A stretch of 64,000 bases of DNA, from the NCBI GenBank assembly GCA_050251735.1, contig JBFWMF010000004.1, forward strand, positions 62,001 through 126,000, written 5' to 3'. Positions within the stretch are counted from its first letter, which is position 1; each line of letters opens with the position of its first letter. Below are positions 26,832 through 35,123 of the stretch, in pieces. Below the pieces are notes generated by a model. That model saw only the letters and a list, made by a program, of their open reading frames with translations, searched no databases and had not been told where the DNA came from. This stretch comes from Desulfitobacterium sp050251735. Lineage in GTDB: Bacteria; Bacillota; Desulfitobacteriia; Desulfitobacteriales; Desulfitobacteriaceae. A program made the translations under genes and the position numbers.

Positions 26832-27707
26832 TTAAAGCTTCCCGATGGGGAACTGTATCCCTTTCTTGAGCATCCCTTCGACGACTTGAGTTTCCGTTAA
26901 GGTGCGCTCAATCCCAAAGGCTTCACCTCCTGGCAGATGGATCAGGGCATAGCGATCTGGAGTTAATCCTTCCACGACACGAATCAAGGGAACATCTGCT
27001 GTTACTGTGATGGATTTGCTTTTCATAAGGCCTTTGTGGAGCAGCTCCTCTTTCTTGCGAGTAATTTGACGCAGGAAAGTCAGTCGAGCCGAGGCAATTT
27101 CCTTGTGCCCTGACACCCAGAAGAACCCCGCCAGTAGAAAACAGATTGCGATGCCGTCGTAGGCTCCTTGACCCAATAAAGTAAGACCGATAATACCTAG
27201 AATCGTCCCGAAGGCTTGACCCGCACGTGCCAGGGCTTTTGTTGTTTGAACAAAACCAAAAGTATCGGAAAATATAGCCCGGACCACTCTGCCCCCGTCC
27301 AAAGGGAGCACGGGAACCAGGTTAAACACAGCTAACCAAAAGTTAATTTGCACAAAATCCTCTGACAGGGGTCCCGTCCAGATCCCTTCCCATCGCAAGG
27401 TTTGTGCACCGAAAAGAAGAATAAGATTAAAGACCGGCCCGGCCATGGCCATCATGCTTTCTTCCAGTTTCCTCCCCTCAAAAAGGTCTTCACAAAGAGC
27501 TGCACCGCCAAAAGGATAAAGCTCTAACCCAATCACCCTGAAACCATAGGCTTTAGCTGTCAAAAGATGAGCCAATTCATGCCCCATGACCAGAAGAAAG
27601 ATAAGAAGAGCCTGGGTTATCATTCCCAGGACTCCATAAGCAAGCAGAACCAACCAAAAGGTCGGATGAACCATGATACTAATTCCTTGAACGCGAGCTA
27701 TCTCCAT
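26832..27707 (-). CDS. spoIVFB: SpoIVFB-like site-2 intramembrane metalloprotease (M50)
   Basis: SpoIVFB cleaves pro-sigma-K in the mother cell. The membrane-embedded zinc site HELAH lies in VMGHELAHLLTAKAYG (about residues 43-47), with the third ligand in NLVPVLPLDGGRV (about residue 135). Five or six hydrophobic segments are followed by a CBS-like C-terminal tail. 291 residues matches SpoIVFB. It is 40 bp downstream of a SpoIVFA-like gene, the same pairing as in B. subtilis, which supports the sporulation assignment. Confidence 0.9.
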   Translation of the reverse strand: MEIARVQGISIMVHPTFWLVLLAYGVLGMITQALLIFLLVMGHELAHLLTAKAYGFRVIGLELYPFGGAALCEDLFEGRKLEESMMAMAGPVFNLILLFGAQTLRWEGIWTGPLSEDFVQINFWLAVFNLVPVLPLDGGRVVRAIFSDTFGFVQTTKALARAGQAFGTILGIIGLTLLGQGAYDGIAICFLLAGFFWVSGHKEIASARLTFLRQITRKKEELLHKGLMKSKSITVTADVPLIRVVEGLTPDRYALIHLPGGEAFGIERTLTETQVVEGMLKKGIQFPIGKL

Positions 27708-27747
27708 CTGATCTCTTCCTTTTTTTGCAATGAATTATCGTAACGGT

Positions 27748-28494
27748 TTAATTTGCCGGCACTAAATAGGGTAAAGGATCCACTGGCACCCCATCTTTGC
27801 GGAATTCAATATGCAGCCAGGTTTTCTTCAGAGGGGCGGACAGCCCCACCGTACCCAAAGCTTCCCCTGCCTCAACTCGTTGACCGACTGCGACTCCGAT
27901 ATCACCAAAATTACCGAGAACCCCCGTCCAACCGTTACCAAAGTCGAGCTTTATTACCCTCCCTAGCTGCGGGTCGTCTCCCACCAGAGTTACGACCCCT
28001 TGATAAGGAGCAATTACTGGAATTCCCAAGGCACTGGCAACATCAATACCCTGATGCAAGCTCGCTTGCCCTTCTCCCGCTCCTCCAAAGCCAGCCATAA
28101 CCTTGCCGGAGACCGGCGGTATAAATCTACCTTGCATGCTGGCATCCACTGGAGTACTTTTGTTGTCAACACCCATACCCAGCACTTGCAAAGCCATCCC
28201 GTTAAGAGATGCATAATAATTGCTGCTTTGCACCGTTCCCTGATAAGCTGAATAGAGCCCTTCAGATATCACATCCTCACCTTTGGAAGCAAAGAAAACC
28301 ATAAGAAAAAACGCTACGGCAAGGGTGGTCTTCTTCTGTAGATCAGTCCATTGGTATAACGGCCCCAACCGTTTTCTTTTCGTCATATATGGTCGTTTAC
28401 GGGGCCACTCTTCGCTGCGATATCCTCTTTCTCTGCCAACTTCTTGAGCTGCCCTTTCCCATTCCCAATCATCCCATCGTTCATATGGATTCAT
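27748..28494 (-). CDS. spoIVFA: SpoIVFA-like M23-fold membrane protein, probably non-catalytic
   Basis: 248 residues: a highly charged cytosolic N-terminus (WERAAQEVGRERGYRSEEW), one membrane segment (TTLAVAFFLMVFFAS) and an external LytM/M23-like domain. The first zinc-ligand pair is present (HQGID). The second motif, HxH in active enzymes, reads WLHIEF, so one catalytic His is Trp. SpoIVFA, which holds SpoIVFB inactive, is likewise a degenerate M23 protein. With SpoIVFB next to it, a regulatory role is likely. I rate SpoIVFA more probable than an active endopeptidase. Confidence 0.8.
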   Translation of the reverse strand: MNPYERWDDWEWERAAQEVGRERGYRSEEWPRKRPYMTKRKRLGPLYQWTDLQKKTTLAVAFFLMVFFASKGEDVISEGLYSAYQGTVQSSNYYASLNGMALQVLGMGVDNKSTPVDASMQGRFIPPVSGKVMAGFGGAGEGQASLHQGIDVASALGIPVIAPYQGVVTLVGDDPQLGRVIKLDFGNGWTGVLGNFGDIGVAVGQRVEAGEALGTVGLSAPLKKTWLHIEFRKDGVPVDPLPYLVPAN

Positions 28495-28602
28495 ACGTTT
28501 CCCTCGCTTTTTTCCATTACTAACCGCTTCATGCCTCCTGCATTTAAACTGAAGTCAAGCAGCGCTAAGCTCGTACTTCCTGCTAAAGCTTATGCAAGGA
28601 GA

Positions 28603-28630
28603 GAAAAAAAAGAACAGCTTCATAGCTGTC
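28603..28630 (-). terminator. Terminator of rodA
   Basis: Stem ACAGCT/AGCTGT with a four-base loop followed on the minus strand by TCTTTTTTTCTC. Confidence 0.85.
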
Positions 28631-28655
28631 CTTAGTTGTTTAGGTGGGATTTCGC

Positions 28656-29819
28656 TTAAAACATTAATCGTTGTCGCCGGATGTTAACACTGAGCAAAAG
28701 GCCAATGGCCATTAAGTTCGTCCACATGGCACTTCCGCCATAGCTAATAATCGGGAGGGGTATCCCGGTCACCGGCATAATCCCCGACGTCATGCCCACG
28801 TTGACAAGAATATGGAAGGTGAACATCGAGACAACACCCCCGGCAATAATCGTCCCGTATACATCTTTAGCTTTCATGCCAATATTAATAGCTCGGAGTA
28901 AAAAGACAAAGAAAAAGAACAACAGGGTGATGGTCCCAATAAATCCAAATTCCTCACCCACTACGGAAAAAATAAAATCTGTATGGTGTTCCGGTAGAAA
29001 ATCCAACTGGGCTTGTGTCCCCTGCCGAAAGCCTTTTCCCCAAAATCCACCTGACCCAATAGCCCAGATGGACTGAATGATCTGGTAACCGTCGCCACTA
29101 ATATCGGCTGCCGGATCAAGAAAAACAGTCAAACGTTTGAGCTGATATTCATGAAGTGGCAAGGGAAGCCCTTGGGCAAACTGCAACCAGCTTGGTAAGT
29201 TAGTGGAAAAATGCAACCACAGAGCTAAGGCCACCAGAAGTCCTCCACCGACAATCAAGCCACCAAATTTCCAAGGATTCGCCCCGGCAACGAACATCAT
29301 CCCGATAAAAATTGCCACAAACACTAACGTTGTCCCTAAATCAGGTTGCCTTAAGATCAGCAACATCGGAACGATAATATATAAGAACGGCGGAATAAAA
29401 TCTCGGAATCGATTGAGGTTTCCCTGACGTTTAGCCAAGAAATCCGCGAAGGTTATTATGATAAAAAGTTTTGCAAATTCTGAAGGCTGAATATTTTGCG
29501 TCGAAGTGATAGGAATCCAGCGTTGAGCTCCCTTGGCCGACTCACCAAAGGCGAAAACAGCAAGCAGTAGTATAATATTGAATCCATAAATCCACCAGGA
29601 AAATCGTCTGAGCTTCTGATAATCAAACAAAGCTACAACTGTGCATAAAACAAGTCCTGTCGCAACCCAGAGGGATTGAATCTTTAGGTAGTGATAGGGT
29701 TGGGACTCAATAACATTAAAAGATGCTGTGCTCTGTATGACTAGGCTAGAACCCAATAACAAAAAAAAGAAAAATACAAAGAGAATATCAATATTTCTCA
29801 GCATCCGACGATCGAGCAT
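28656..29819 (-). CDS. rodA: RodA-type SEDS peptidoglycan polymerase
   Basis: Polymerises lipid II glycan strands together with a class B PBP during wall elongation. Ten hydrophobic segments; SEDS motifs include QPSEFAKL, RQPDLGTTLVF and the C-terminal GIPLPIISYGGSAM. RodA, FtsW and SpoVE are hard to separate by eye. I prefer RodA because of the length (387) and the nearby PBP2-mreBCD block. It follows minCDE, separated from it by a strong terminator. Confidence 0.9.
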   Translation of the reverse strand: MLDRRMLRNIDILFVFFFFLLLGSSLVIQSTASFNVIESQPYHYLKIQSLWVATGLVLCTVVALFDYQKLRRFSWWIYGFNIILLLAVFAFGESAKGAQRWIPITSTQNIQPSEFAKLFIIITFADFLAKRQGNLNRFRDFIPPFLYIIVPMLLILRQPDLGTTLVFVAIFIGMMFVAGANPWKFGGLIVGGGLLVALALWLHFSTNLPSWLQFAQGLPLPLHEYQLKRLTVFLDPAADISGDGYQIIQSIWAIGSGGFWGKGFRQGTQAQLDFLPEHHTDFIFSVVGEEFGFIGTITLLFFFFVFLLRAINIGMKAKDVYGTIIAGGVVSMFTFHILVNVGMTSGIMPVTGIPLPIISYGGSAMWTNLMAIGLLLSVNIRRQRLMF

Positions 29820-29869
29820 AAGTAGTACCCCTTTTTCACCACGAAATTACAACTTCCATTATAACACAA

Positions 29870-29980
29870 GGGATAAGTCAGCCAAAGCTTTGAAGGTCAT
29901 ATTAATGCAAAAGCACCACAGGGTTGTCCAACAACAACCCTGCGGTGCATAAGCCGCAGCACAACGTGGCTGATTATCCC
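29870..29980 (-). terminator. Strong terminator after minE with an outer inverted repeat
   Basis: Inner stem GCACCgCAGGGTTGT/ACAACCCTGtGGTGC (29913-29948) is followed by TTTTGC on the minus strand. An outer pair, GGGATAA-TCAGCCA with TGGCTGA-TTATCCC, surrounds it and includes the minE stop codon. The outer pair may help folding or shield the 3' end from decay. Confidence 0.8.
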
Positions 29981-30249
29981 TTAGTGGAATAATCTCTTTT
30001 CATTTTTATGACAGGAATATTGGCAATTAAGGCCACTTCTCGATCATCTTGATTTAAGTTAACCTCTAAGGCACTCTCATCGATCTCCATATAATTCGAA
30101 ATAACTTTGATCAAGTCCTCTTTCAGCTGATTTAACATGTGCGGCGAGATGGTAGCTCGGTCATGTACGAGGACAAGCCTTAAGCGCTCTTTTGCGACGT
30201 TCTTAGAAGCCGGTTCCTTTCCTAGGATACGATTAATAAAGTCTAACAT
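29974..30249 (-). CDS. minE: Cell division topological specificity factor MinE
   Basis: Stimulates the MinD ATPase and so produces pole-to-pole oscillation of MinCD. 91 residues: amphipathic N-terminus (MLDFINRILG), the MinD-activating region (AKERLRLVLVHDRATISPHML) and a C-terminal dimer domain (EIDESALEVNLNQDDREVALIANIPV). Presence of MinE, not only DivIVA, implies an oscillating Min system, as in some Clostridia. 30 bp downstream of minD. Confidence 0.94.
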   Translation of the reverse strand: MLDFINRILGKEPASKNVAKERLRLVLVHDRATISPHMLNQLKEDLIKVISNYMEIDESALEVNLNQDDREVALIANIPVIKMKRDYSTKG

Positions 30250-30279
30250 GGCCTATTCCTCCTCTTGAGTGCCAAGCAC

Positions 30280-31074
30280 TTATTTCATACCGAATAATTT
30301 CTTCAGTTTATCCATAAATCCATCCGGAGCATCGAGATTCATCAAGGGAACCTCTTCTCCTTGGATTCTCCGGGTAATCCTTCGGTATGCTTCTCCAGCG
30401 CGGGAGGATTGATCCATAACTGCTGGTTCACCACGGTTTGTAGAAATGACGATGCTTTCATCATCAGGAATTACGCCGACTAGGTCAATGGCCAAAATAT
30501 CTAGGATATCTGAAATATCCATCATGTCGCCACGTTTCACCATATGGGGCCGAATCCGGTTAATAATTAAACGCGGATTGCGCAGGTCTGCCGCTTCCAG
30601 AAGTCCAATAATCCGGTCTGCATCGCGGACCGCACTGACCTCAGGAGTAGTGACCACAACAGCTCGGTCAGCTCCAACAATCGCATTGCGAAAACCTTGC
30701 TCGATTCCGGCAGGGCAGTCAACGATAGCATAGTCAAATTCTTTCCTTAAATCATCACAGAGGGCTTTCATTTGATCAAGGGTTACAGCGTTTTTATCCT
30801 TGGTCTGGGCTGCCGGGAGTAGATAGAGGTTCTCAAACCGCTTATCTTTGATCAACGCCTGCTTCAAACGGCACACACCACTTGTGACATCCACAATATC
30901 ATAGACAATTCGATTTTCTAGTCCCATTACTACATCGAGATTACGTAAGCCGATGTCTGTATCTACTAAAACCACTTTTCGGCCCGCTGCAGCAAGTCCT
31001 GTTCCTATATTGGCCGAAGTGGTAGTTTTACCAACCCCACCTTTTCCTGAGGTGACGACAATGACTTCTCCCAT
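30280..31074 (-). CDS. minD: Septum site-determining ATPase MinD
   Basis: Membrane-cycling ParA/MinD ATPase that carries MinC to the membrane. The deviant Walker A GKGGVGKTT, switch I DTDIGLRNLD and Walker B/switch II VDCPAGIEQG are all present. The C-terminal amphipathic membrane-targeting helix FMDKLKKLFGMK is intact. 264 residues is normal. Middle gene of minCDE. Confidence 0.97.
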   Translation of the reverse strand: MGEVIVVTSGKGGVGKTTTSANIGTGLAAAGRKVVLVDTDIGLRNLDVVMGLENRIVYDIVDVTSGVCRLKQALIKDKRFENLYLLPAAQTKDKNAVTLDQMKALCDDLRKEFDYAIVDCPAGIEQGFRNAIVGADRAVVVTTPEVSAVRDADRIIGLLEAADLRNPRLIINRIRPHMVKRGDMMDISDILDILAIDLVGVIPDDESIVISTNRGEPAVMDQSSRAGEAYRRITRRIQGEEVPLMNLDAPDGFMDKLKKLFGMK

Positions 31075-31090
31075 AGTTCAACCTACCTTT

Positions 31091-31789
31091 CTAAATTTCC
31101 TTCATGCTATATCTTTTTCCCCTTAGTCCATTGAGCTGAATCCCTTCCACAATAAGGCGGTCACCCTTAATCCGTGCGCATTCCGGGCCCCTCCATTCCA
31201 GCTCATCTTCCGGGGATCGCGTCACCAGATCCGCAATTCTTAGCTGTGTTGGTGCTAAATGATAGGCAATCACTGTCGATGTTCGATCTCCTGTAGCACC
31301 CGCATGAGCAACCCCTTTAAGAGAACCTATAACCACGATATTCCCCGTAGCTACGATCTCAGCTCCAGGATTCACATCTCCTACGACAATCACATGACCG
31401 TCATACTGGATGCTAGCTCCGGAACGAAGGGTGCGCTCCACAAAAAGACTAGGTCCTTCTACCATACCTTCTTCCAGAACCCGTGGTGGCTCAACCTCTT
31501 GAACCGATGATGTCTTCCGTGCACTAGAGTAGACTTCTGCTGATGTAAGCCACCCATTAAAAGCAAGACTATACTTGGTCAAGCAGGATATCAGTTCTTC
31601 CTGTTGCGCCGCGGTATACTCTTTCTCTCCTCCATAACAGCGAACATCCGCACCTTGCAGGAAGTGGTCTGAGTCATCTAATAGTTTTTTTAATTCGTCC
31701 ATCAAAACAGAAAAATCTGCCTCGGGGTCCAAGTATAAAATTAAGCCTTCCCGAGTGCCTTTTAAGGCAATGTGCTCTGTCCGTGCCAA
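31091..31789 (-). CDS. minC: Septum site-determining protein MinC
   Basis: FtsZ polymerisation inhibitor. An N-terminal MinC_N domain (residues 1-100, KGTREGLILYLDPEADF) and a C-terminal beta-helix domain (VERTLRSGASIQYDGHVIVVGDVNPGAEI in parts, then GSLKGVAHAGA) that binds MinD. 232 residues. The start is TTG at 31789, eight bases after GGGGG. First gene of minCDE; it lies after the PBP2 terminator, so the min genes need their own promoter in 31790-31945, which I could not identify with confidence. Confidence 0.95.
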   Translation of the reverse strand: MARTEHIALKGTREGLILYLDPEADFSVLMDELKKLLDDSDHFLQGADVRCYGGEKEYTAAQQEELISCLTKYSLAFNGWLTSAEVYSSARKTSSVQEVEPPRVLEEGMVEGPSLFVERTLRSGASIQYDGHVIVVGDVNPGAEIVATGNIVVIGSLKGVAHAGATGDRTSTVIAYHLAPTQLRIADLVTRSPEDELEWRGPECARIKGDRLIVEGIQLNGLRGKRYSMKEI

Positions 31790-31945
31790 CCGTTAATCCC
31801 CCAATTATTCCATGGTATGCTCTTCGGCGCCTCAGCCCTAAGGAAAGCTTGTCCAAGTCCGAAGTTTTGTGCATTAAAAATTTACGCCATTTAGTTGACG
31901 CTCATACTAATTCTACAATGCTCACCCTTTTCCCTTTCTTGAAAA

Positions 31946-31976
31946 GAAAAAAACGAGGGTAATTTTCCTCGTTTTT
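31946..31976 (-). terminator. Terminator of the PBP2 gene
   Basis: Stem ACGAGG/CCTCGT with an A/T loop and T-runs on both sides (TTTTTTTC on the minus strand), 50 bp downstream of the PBP2 stop. Could act in both directions. Confidence 0.85.
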
Positions 31977-32023
31977 ATCCATTGTTTCGTTATATTACCA
32001 CCAAATCCCTGTCACTGGGTCGA

Positions 32024-34102
32024 CTACCAACCAAAATATTGCTTAAATGCTGCCTTAGCTATAAGGCCAGCTGTATCTCCCCCGTGATATCCGTATTCTA
32101 CAACTCCGGCAAAAGCAATTTCAGGATCATCATAAGGTGCAAAACCCACATAGACTCCATTAAATAAATCCCCTGCCGCTGTATTCTTCGATCCAATCTG
32201 AGCGGTACCGGTCTTGCCCCCACCTGTGTATTGCGGAATATCCGCAAAAAGCCAAGCCGCCGTTCCTTCTCCACTGGTTACCTTGCTCATTGCTTCTTTA
32301 ACCGCCTTTAAGTTTTCAGGCGAGACAGAGACCGTATTTCTCACCACGGGTTGGTTTTGATGAACAACTTCTCCAGTGACCGGGTCAAGTATCTTATCTA
32401 CTATATAGGGTTGCATGCGTTTACCGCCATTGACTATCGTAGCAACGTAATTTGCCAGTTGCAAAGGAGTATAGGTATTATCCCCTTGTCCGATAGCGGT
32501 GTTGAAGGTCTCAAAATATTGCCAATCTACAAACCAACGGACATTGTAGTTATATTCAGCATTCACTTGATCAATTTTAGCCTTTTTCTGGTTTTCTAGC
32601 TTTTTTCTGGCATCTTCATCCTTAGCTTCCGCAAGCTTTGTCTTAAACTCTTTTTCGATCTCTGCAAGATCATTATCTCTGGTTTTTTCATATGCAGGGC
32701 CAAAGGTTGCTTTTTTCCATTCAGGAGACGGAGCGTTACCCTTGGATTCACCGGGAATATCGACCCCCGAATAGACACCAAGCCCCAATTCATTGGCAAT
32801 TTGCTTGAGCATTTCACCATTTTTAGCAAACACTCTCTGCCCTACAGCTTGAAAATAGGTGTTTGAGGATTTCGCCATCGCCCGATTTAAATTCACTAAG
32901 CCAAATCCACCGGGGGACCATTCCTGAATACCGTTTACAGTCCCTAAGGTGGCTGCAACATTGGAGCTGTTAAACTGCTCGTTGGGGGTCACTACACCTG
33001 AATGCAAGCCAGCCAAGGCCGTCGTCATCTTAAAAGTTGATCCGGGGGCATAAGTCCCCGCTAACGCTCGGTCAAAAGAGGCCGCCTCTTCCGCTGTGAA
33101 ATATTTCGCAGCAATTTCCTCTGAAATAATACCGGTCAGATCATTAGGATTCATAAAAGGCCGCGAGGTCATGCCCAGTATTTTTCCCGTCTTAACTTCA
33201 ATAACTACTGCCGCTCCGGCATTAGCATCCGGACGGTCCTTGTGCACTTCATTCCTGAACACATCATCTAGCGCCTTTTCCATAACACCTTGCAGTTCAG
33301 CGTCAAGAGTTAGCTGAAGAGTTTTCCCCGGTTCCGCAGGCTGGATGACTTCTTTAGCTATGGGGCGAGCACTGTTGTCAACAATGACCTGCTGTACCCC
33401 TTCTCTTCCGCGCAGCCAATAATCATAGCTTTTCTCTATTCCCATTTTACCGACCAGATCCCCATGTGTGTAAGTAAAGCCTGCCTGTTGTGCATAGGAA
33501 TCCTGATTAAACTTGCCAATCTCCTCTTCGCTCACTTCACGCACATAACCGAGAAGGTGGCCGGCGAGAGTATTCTTACGATAATCACGCACTGGTAATG
33601 CTTCTACGCTAACTCCCGGCAGCTCATTCTTATGCTCCGCTATAATTGCCTTCAAGGGATCCGGAACACTGCTCATAACAGTCACAGGACGGTAGCGTTC
33701 CCATTGCTGATTTTGAATCATTACCAAAATATCTTCGGCAATGAACTCAACCCCTTGTTTCTCAATTGGCCAATAGGGTTTAATGTAGCCAGCCAAACGA
33801 GTAATAACTTCTTTCCAGTTTTCACTTTGGGCACTTTGTAATTCCATCCAATCAATGGTCAAGGCAAACTGAGGTACGCTGGTGACGAGTAGCTCACCAT
33901 TACGATCGATGATATCGCCACGATTCGAAGGAATCGAAACAAGCTTCATTATATTCCCTTGGGCCTTGCTTTCGTAGTAGGAGGCTTCGGCGATCTGCAG
34001 ACGCCATAGGTTAAAGCTGAGCAAAAGAAATACGAGAAATACTACGACGCCGAGGACCCAGAGACGGAGGGTGTAGGGTTTGCGTTCTTGATCTTCTTCC
34101 AT
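32024..34102 (-). CDS. mrdA: Penicillin-binding protein 2, class B transpeptidase
   Basis: Elongation-specific peptidoglycan transpeptidase working with RodA. One N-terminal membrane anchor (WVLGVVVFLVFLLLSFNLW), a PBP dimer domain, then the transpeptidase domain. Its active-site serine is in GSTFK, the second motif is SSN (KSSNTYFQ), and the third is KTGT (GGGKTGTAQ). Between the second and third motifs sits an unusually charged, predicted coiled-coil insert of about 50 residues (EIEKEFKTKLAEAKDEDARK and onward). 692 residues. AGGAGG precedes the ATG. Although it belongs with mreBCD functionally, 1,021 bp of structured non-coding sequence separates it from mreD. Confidence 0.93.
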   Translation of the reverse strand: MEEDQERKPYTLRLWVLGVVVFLVFLLLSFNLWRLQIAEASYYESKAQGNIMKLVSIPSNRGDIIDRNGELLVTSVPQFALTIDWMELQSAQSENWKEVITRLAGYIKPYWPIEKQGVEFIAEDILVMIQNQQWERYRPVTVMSSVPDPLKAIIAEHKNELPGVSVEALPVRDYRKNTLAGHLLGYVREVSEEEIGKFNQDSYAQQAGFTYTHGDLVGKMGIEKSYDYWLRGREGVQQVIVDNSARPIAKEVIQPAEPGKTLQLTLDAELQGVMEKALDDVFRNEVHKDRPDANAGAAVVIEVKTGKILGMTSRPFMNPNDLTGIISEEIAAKYFTAEEAASFDRALAGTYAPGSTFKMTTALAGLHSGVVTPNEQFNSSNVAATLGTVNGIQEWSPGGFGLVNLNRAMAKSSNTYFQAVGQRVFAKNGEMLKQIANELGLGVYSGVDIPGESKGNAPSPEWKKATFGPAYEKTRDNDLAEIEKEFKTKLAEAKDEDARKKLENQKKAKIDQVNAEYNYNVRWFVDWQYFETFNTAIGQGDNTYTPLQLANYVATIVNGGKRMQPYIVDKILDPVTGEVVHQNQPVVRNTVSVSPENLKAVKEAMSKVTSGEGTAAWLFADIPQYTGGGKTGTAQIGSKNTAAGDLFNGVYVGFAPYDDPEIAFAGVVEYGYHGGDTAGLIAKAAFKQYFGW

Positions 34103-34233
34103 TTTCTCGCCTCCTTTTCCTTTGCGATAGAGTTTAGCTGGTGTTGTTGGCCTATTTGAGGTCTCTCTTGGTTTTACTGTATATCTTCTGGGGGTTCTCC
34201 AGGATTTTATTTAAAAAGTCTTCTTGGGTTTCT

Positions 34234-34451
34234 CCAGGATTTTGCTTGACGCGTTCACTCTGTAAGCTGCGCGCACCCGTTCTACCGCTCAAGCTCTTCG
34301 CTCCGTCGGGTTCCCCGCTAAATCGCCATCCTTGGCTCTCTAGCCGGTTGGAAACGTCCTGTTTCCAACCCGACTCCGCTGCGTGCTTTTCGCGAAGAAC
34401 GGGTAGCTGCTCGCTTAGAAGCCGTTCTCTGCTGTCAATCAAAATCCTTGG
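34234..34451 (-). repeat. Dispersed structured element, copy B (218 nt)
   Basis: Second copy of the element described at 14393-14608, in opposite orientation. Helices in this copy: P1 inner arm TTGAC/GTCAA under GATTTTG/CAAAATC; P1b TAAGC/GCTTA; P2 ACCCGTTC/GAACGGGT; P3 GTCGGG/CCCGAC; P4 identical; P5 CCGGCTA with one mismatch; P6 GCC-AAGGAT-GGC. The end sequence TTCTCCAGGATTTT occurs again 36 bp further out (34194-34207), a partial duplication of the right end. It lies 132 bp upstream of the PBP2 start. Confidence 0.9.
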
Positions 34452-34658
34452 GTAGTCTTATAAGGTTTTCAAGAATGTCTAGTTTGTCTAAGTCTTGTTT
34501 TAGCTTTTTATGCCTTGTGCAAGCTGATGCTGAACTATCTTTGTAGTTTTGCGACGCACTTTGCAGTCATACAAAAGGCGATATCTGCAGAGCCATACTA
34601 TAAGCTCATTCGCAGAGCTATCCCACAGCCTATACAACGAAGCCGTGTTATAGCCATT

Positions 34659-34911
34659 CTGCAAAGTCATCCTTACGCCCACATCTGCGAAGTGAGCTGC
34701 GATTACAGAAAGCGAGGTTTTTACGCGAGCAACTAGAAAACTTGGACTAAACTGCACCCGAGACAGCAGGACGAGCAACAGGACGTTGCTCGCCGCCTAT
34801 AGAGCCAAACAAGTGCGAAAAGCTCGCCCGCTTTTCGGGAAGGCGATTTAGGCCACGAAATCCGGACGAGGATTTCGGCCAAGCCGCATGCCACAAAGGA
34901 TGACTTTACAG
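34659..34911 (+). ncRNA. Large divergent relative of the dispersed structured element (copy E core)
   Basis: Closed by CTGCAAAGTCATCC (34659-34672) and GGATGACTTTACAG (34898-34911), 13 of 14 paired; the one C-A becomes G-U if the minus strand is the RNA. Inside lies the family hairpin with new arms, CGAGCAAC-AGGA-CGTTGCTCG, keeping the ACAGGACGT centre. Then GCCTA/TAGGC with the same GAG and CGATT flanks as in copies A-D. The small P6 loop is replaced by a hairpin CGAAAAGC/GCTTTTCG. Another hairpin, CGAAATCC/GGATTTCG, follows. Flanking sequence from about 34500 to 35110 is also rich in short inverted repeats and holds no credible gene. Confidence 0.7.
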
Positions 34912-35123
34912 CGTAGGCTCACCCCAGCCGCTTGCAAGAGGCAGTTTGGCCCTTAGTTCGGTCTGCGAGCGTAGTTTCCGAGCGTCTGTAACGCAACTCG
35001 ACTTGCACGTACATCTCGCCCAAGGAAATGCTTGGAAACGTCAATTTGCTCTCAGCGAATGCTTGCAAAAGACCCAAAAGCAAGGCAAATGGAAAGACAA
35101 AGCGTCACGCAGCGAAAGCCCCT

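Noticed and set aside
31790..31945. Promoter for minCDE upstream of minC
   Set aside because: One must exist because a terminator lies just upstream, but no -35/-10 pair with good spacing stood out.
34500..35110. RNase P RNA, tmRNA or group II intron as explanation for the large structured region
   Set aside because: I could not find the universally conserved RNase P core, the tmRNA tRNA-like ends, or a group II domain V pattern or intron ORF.
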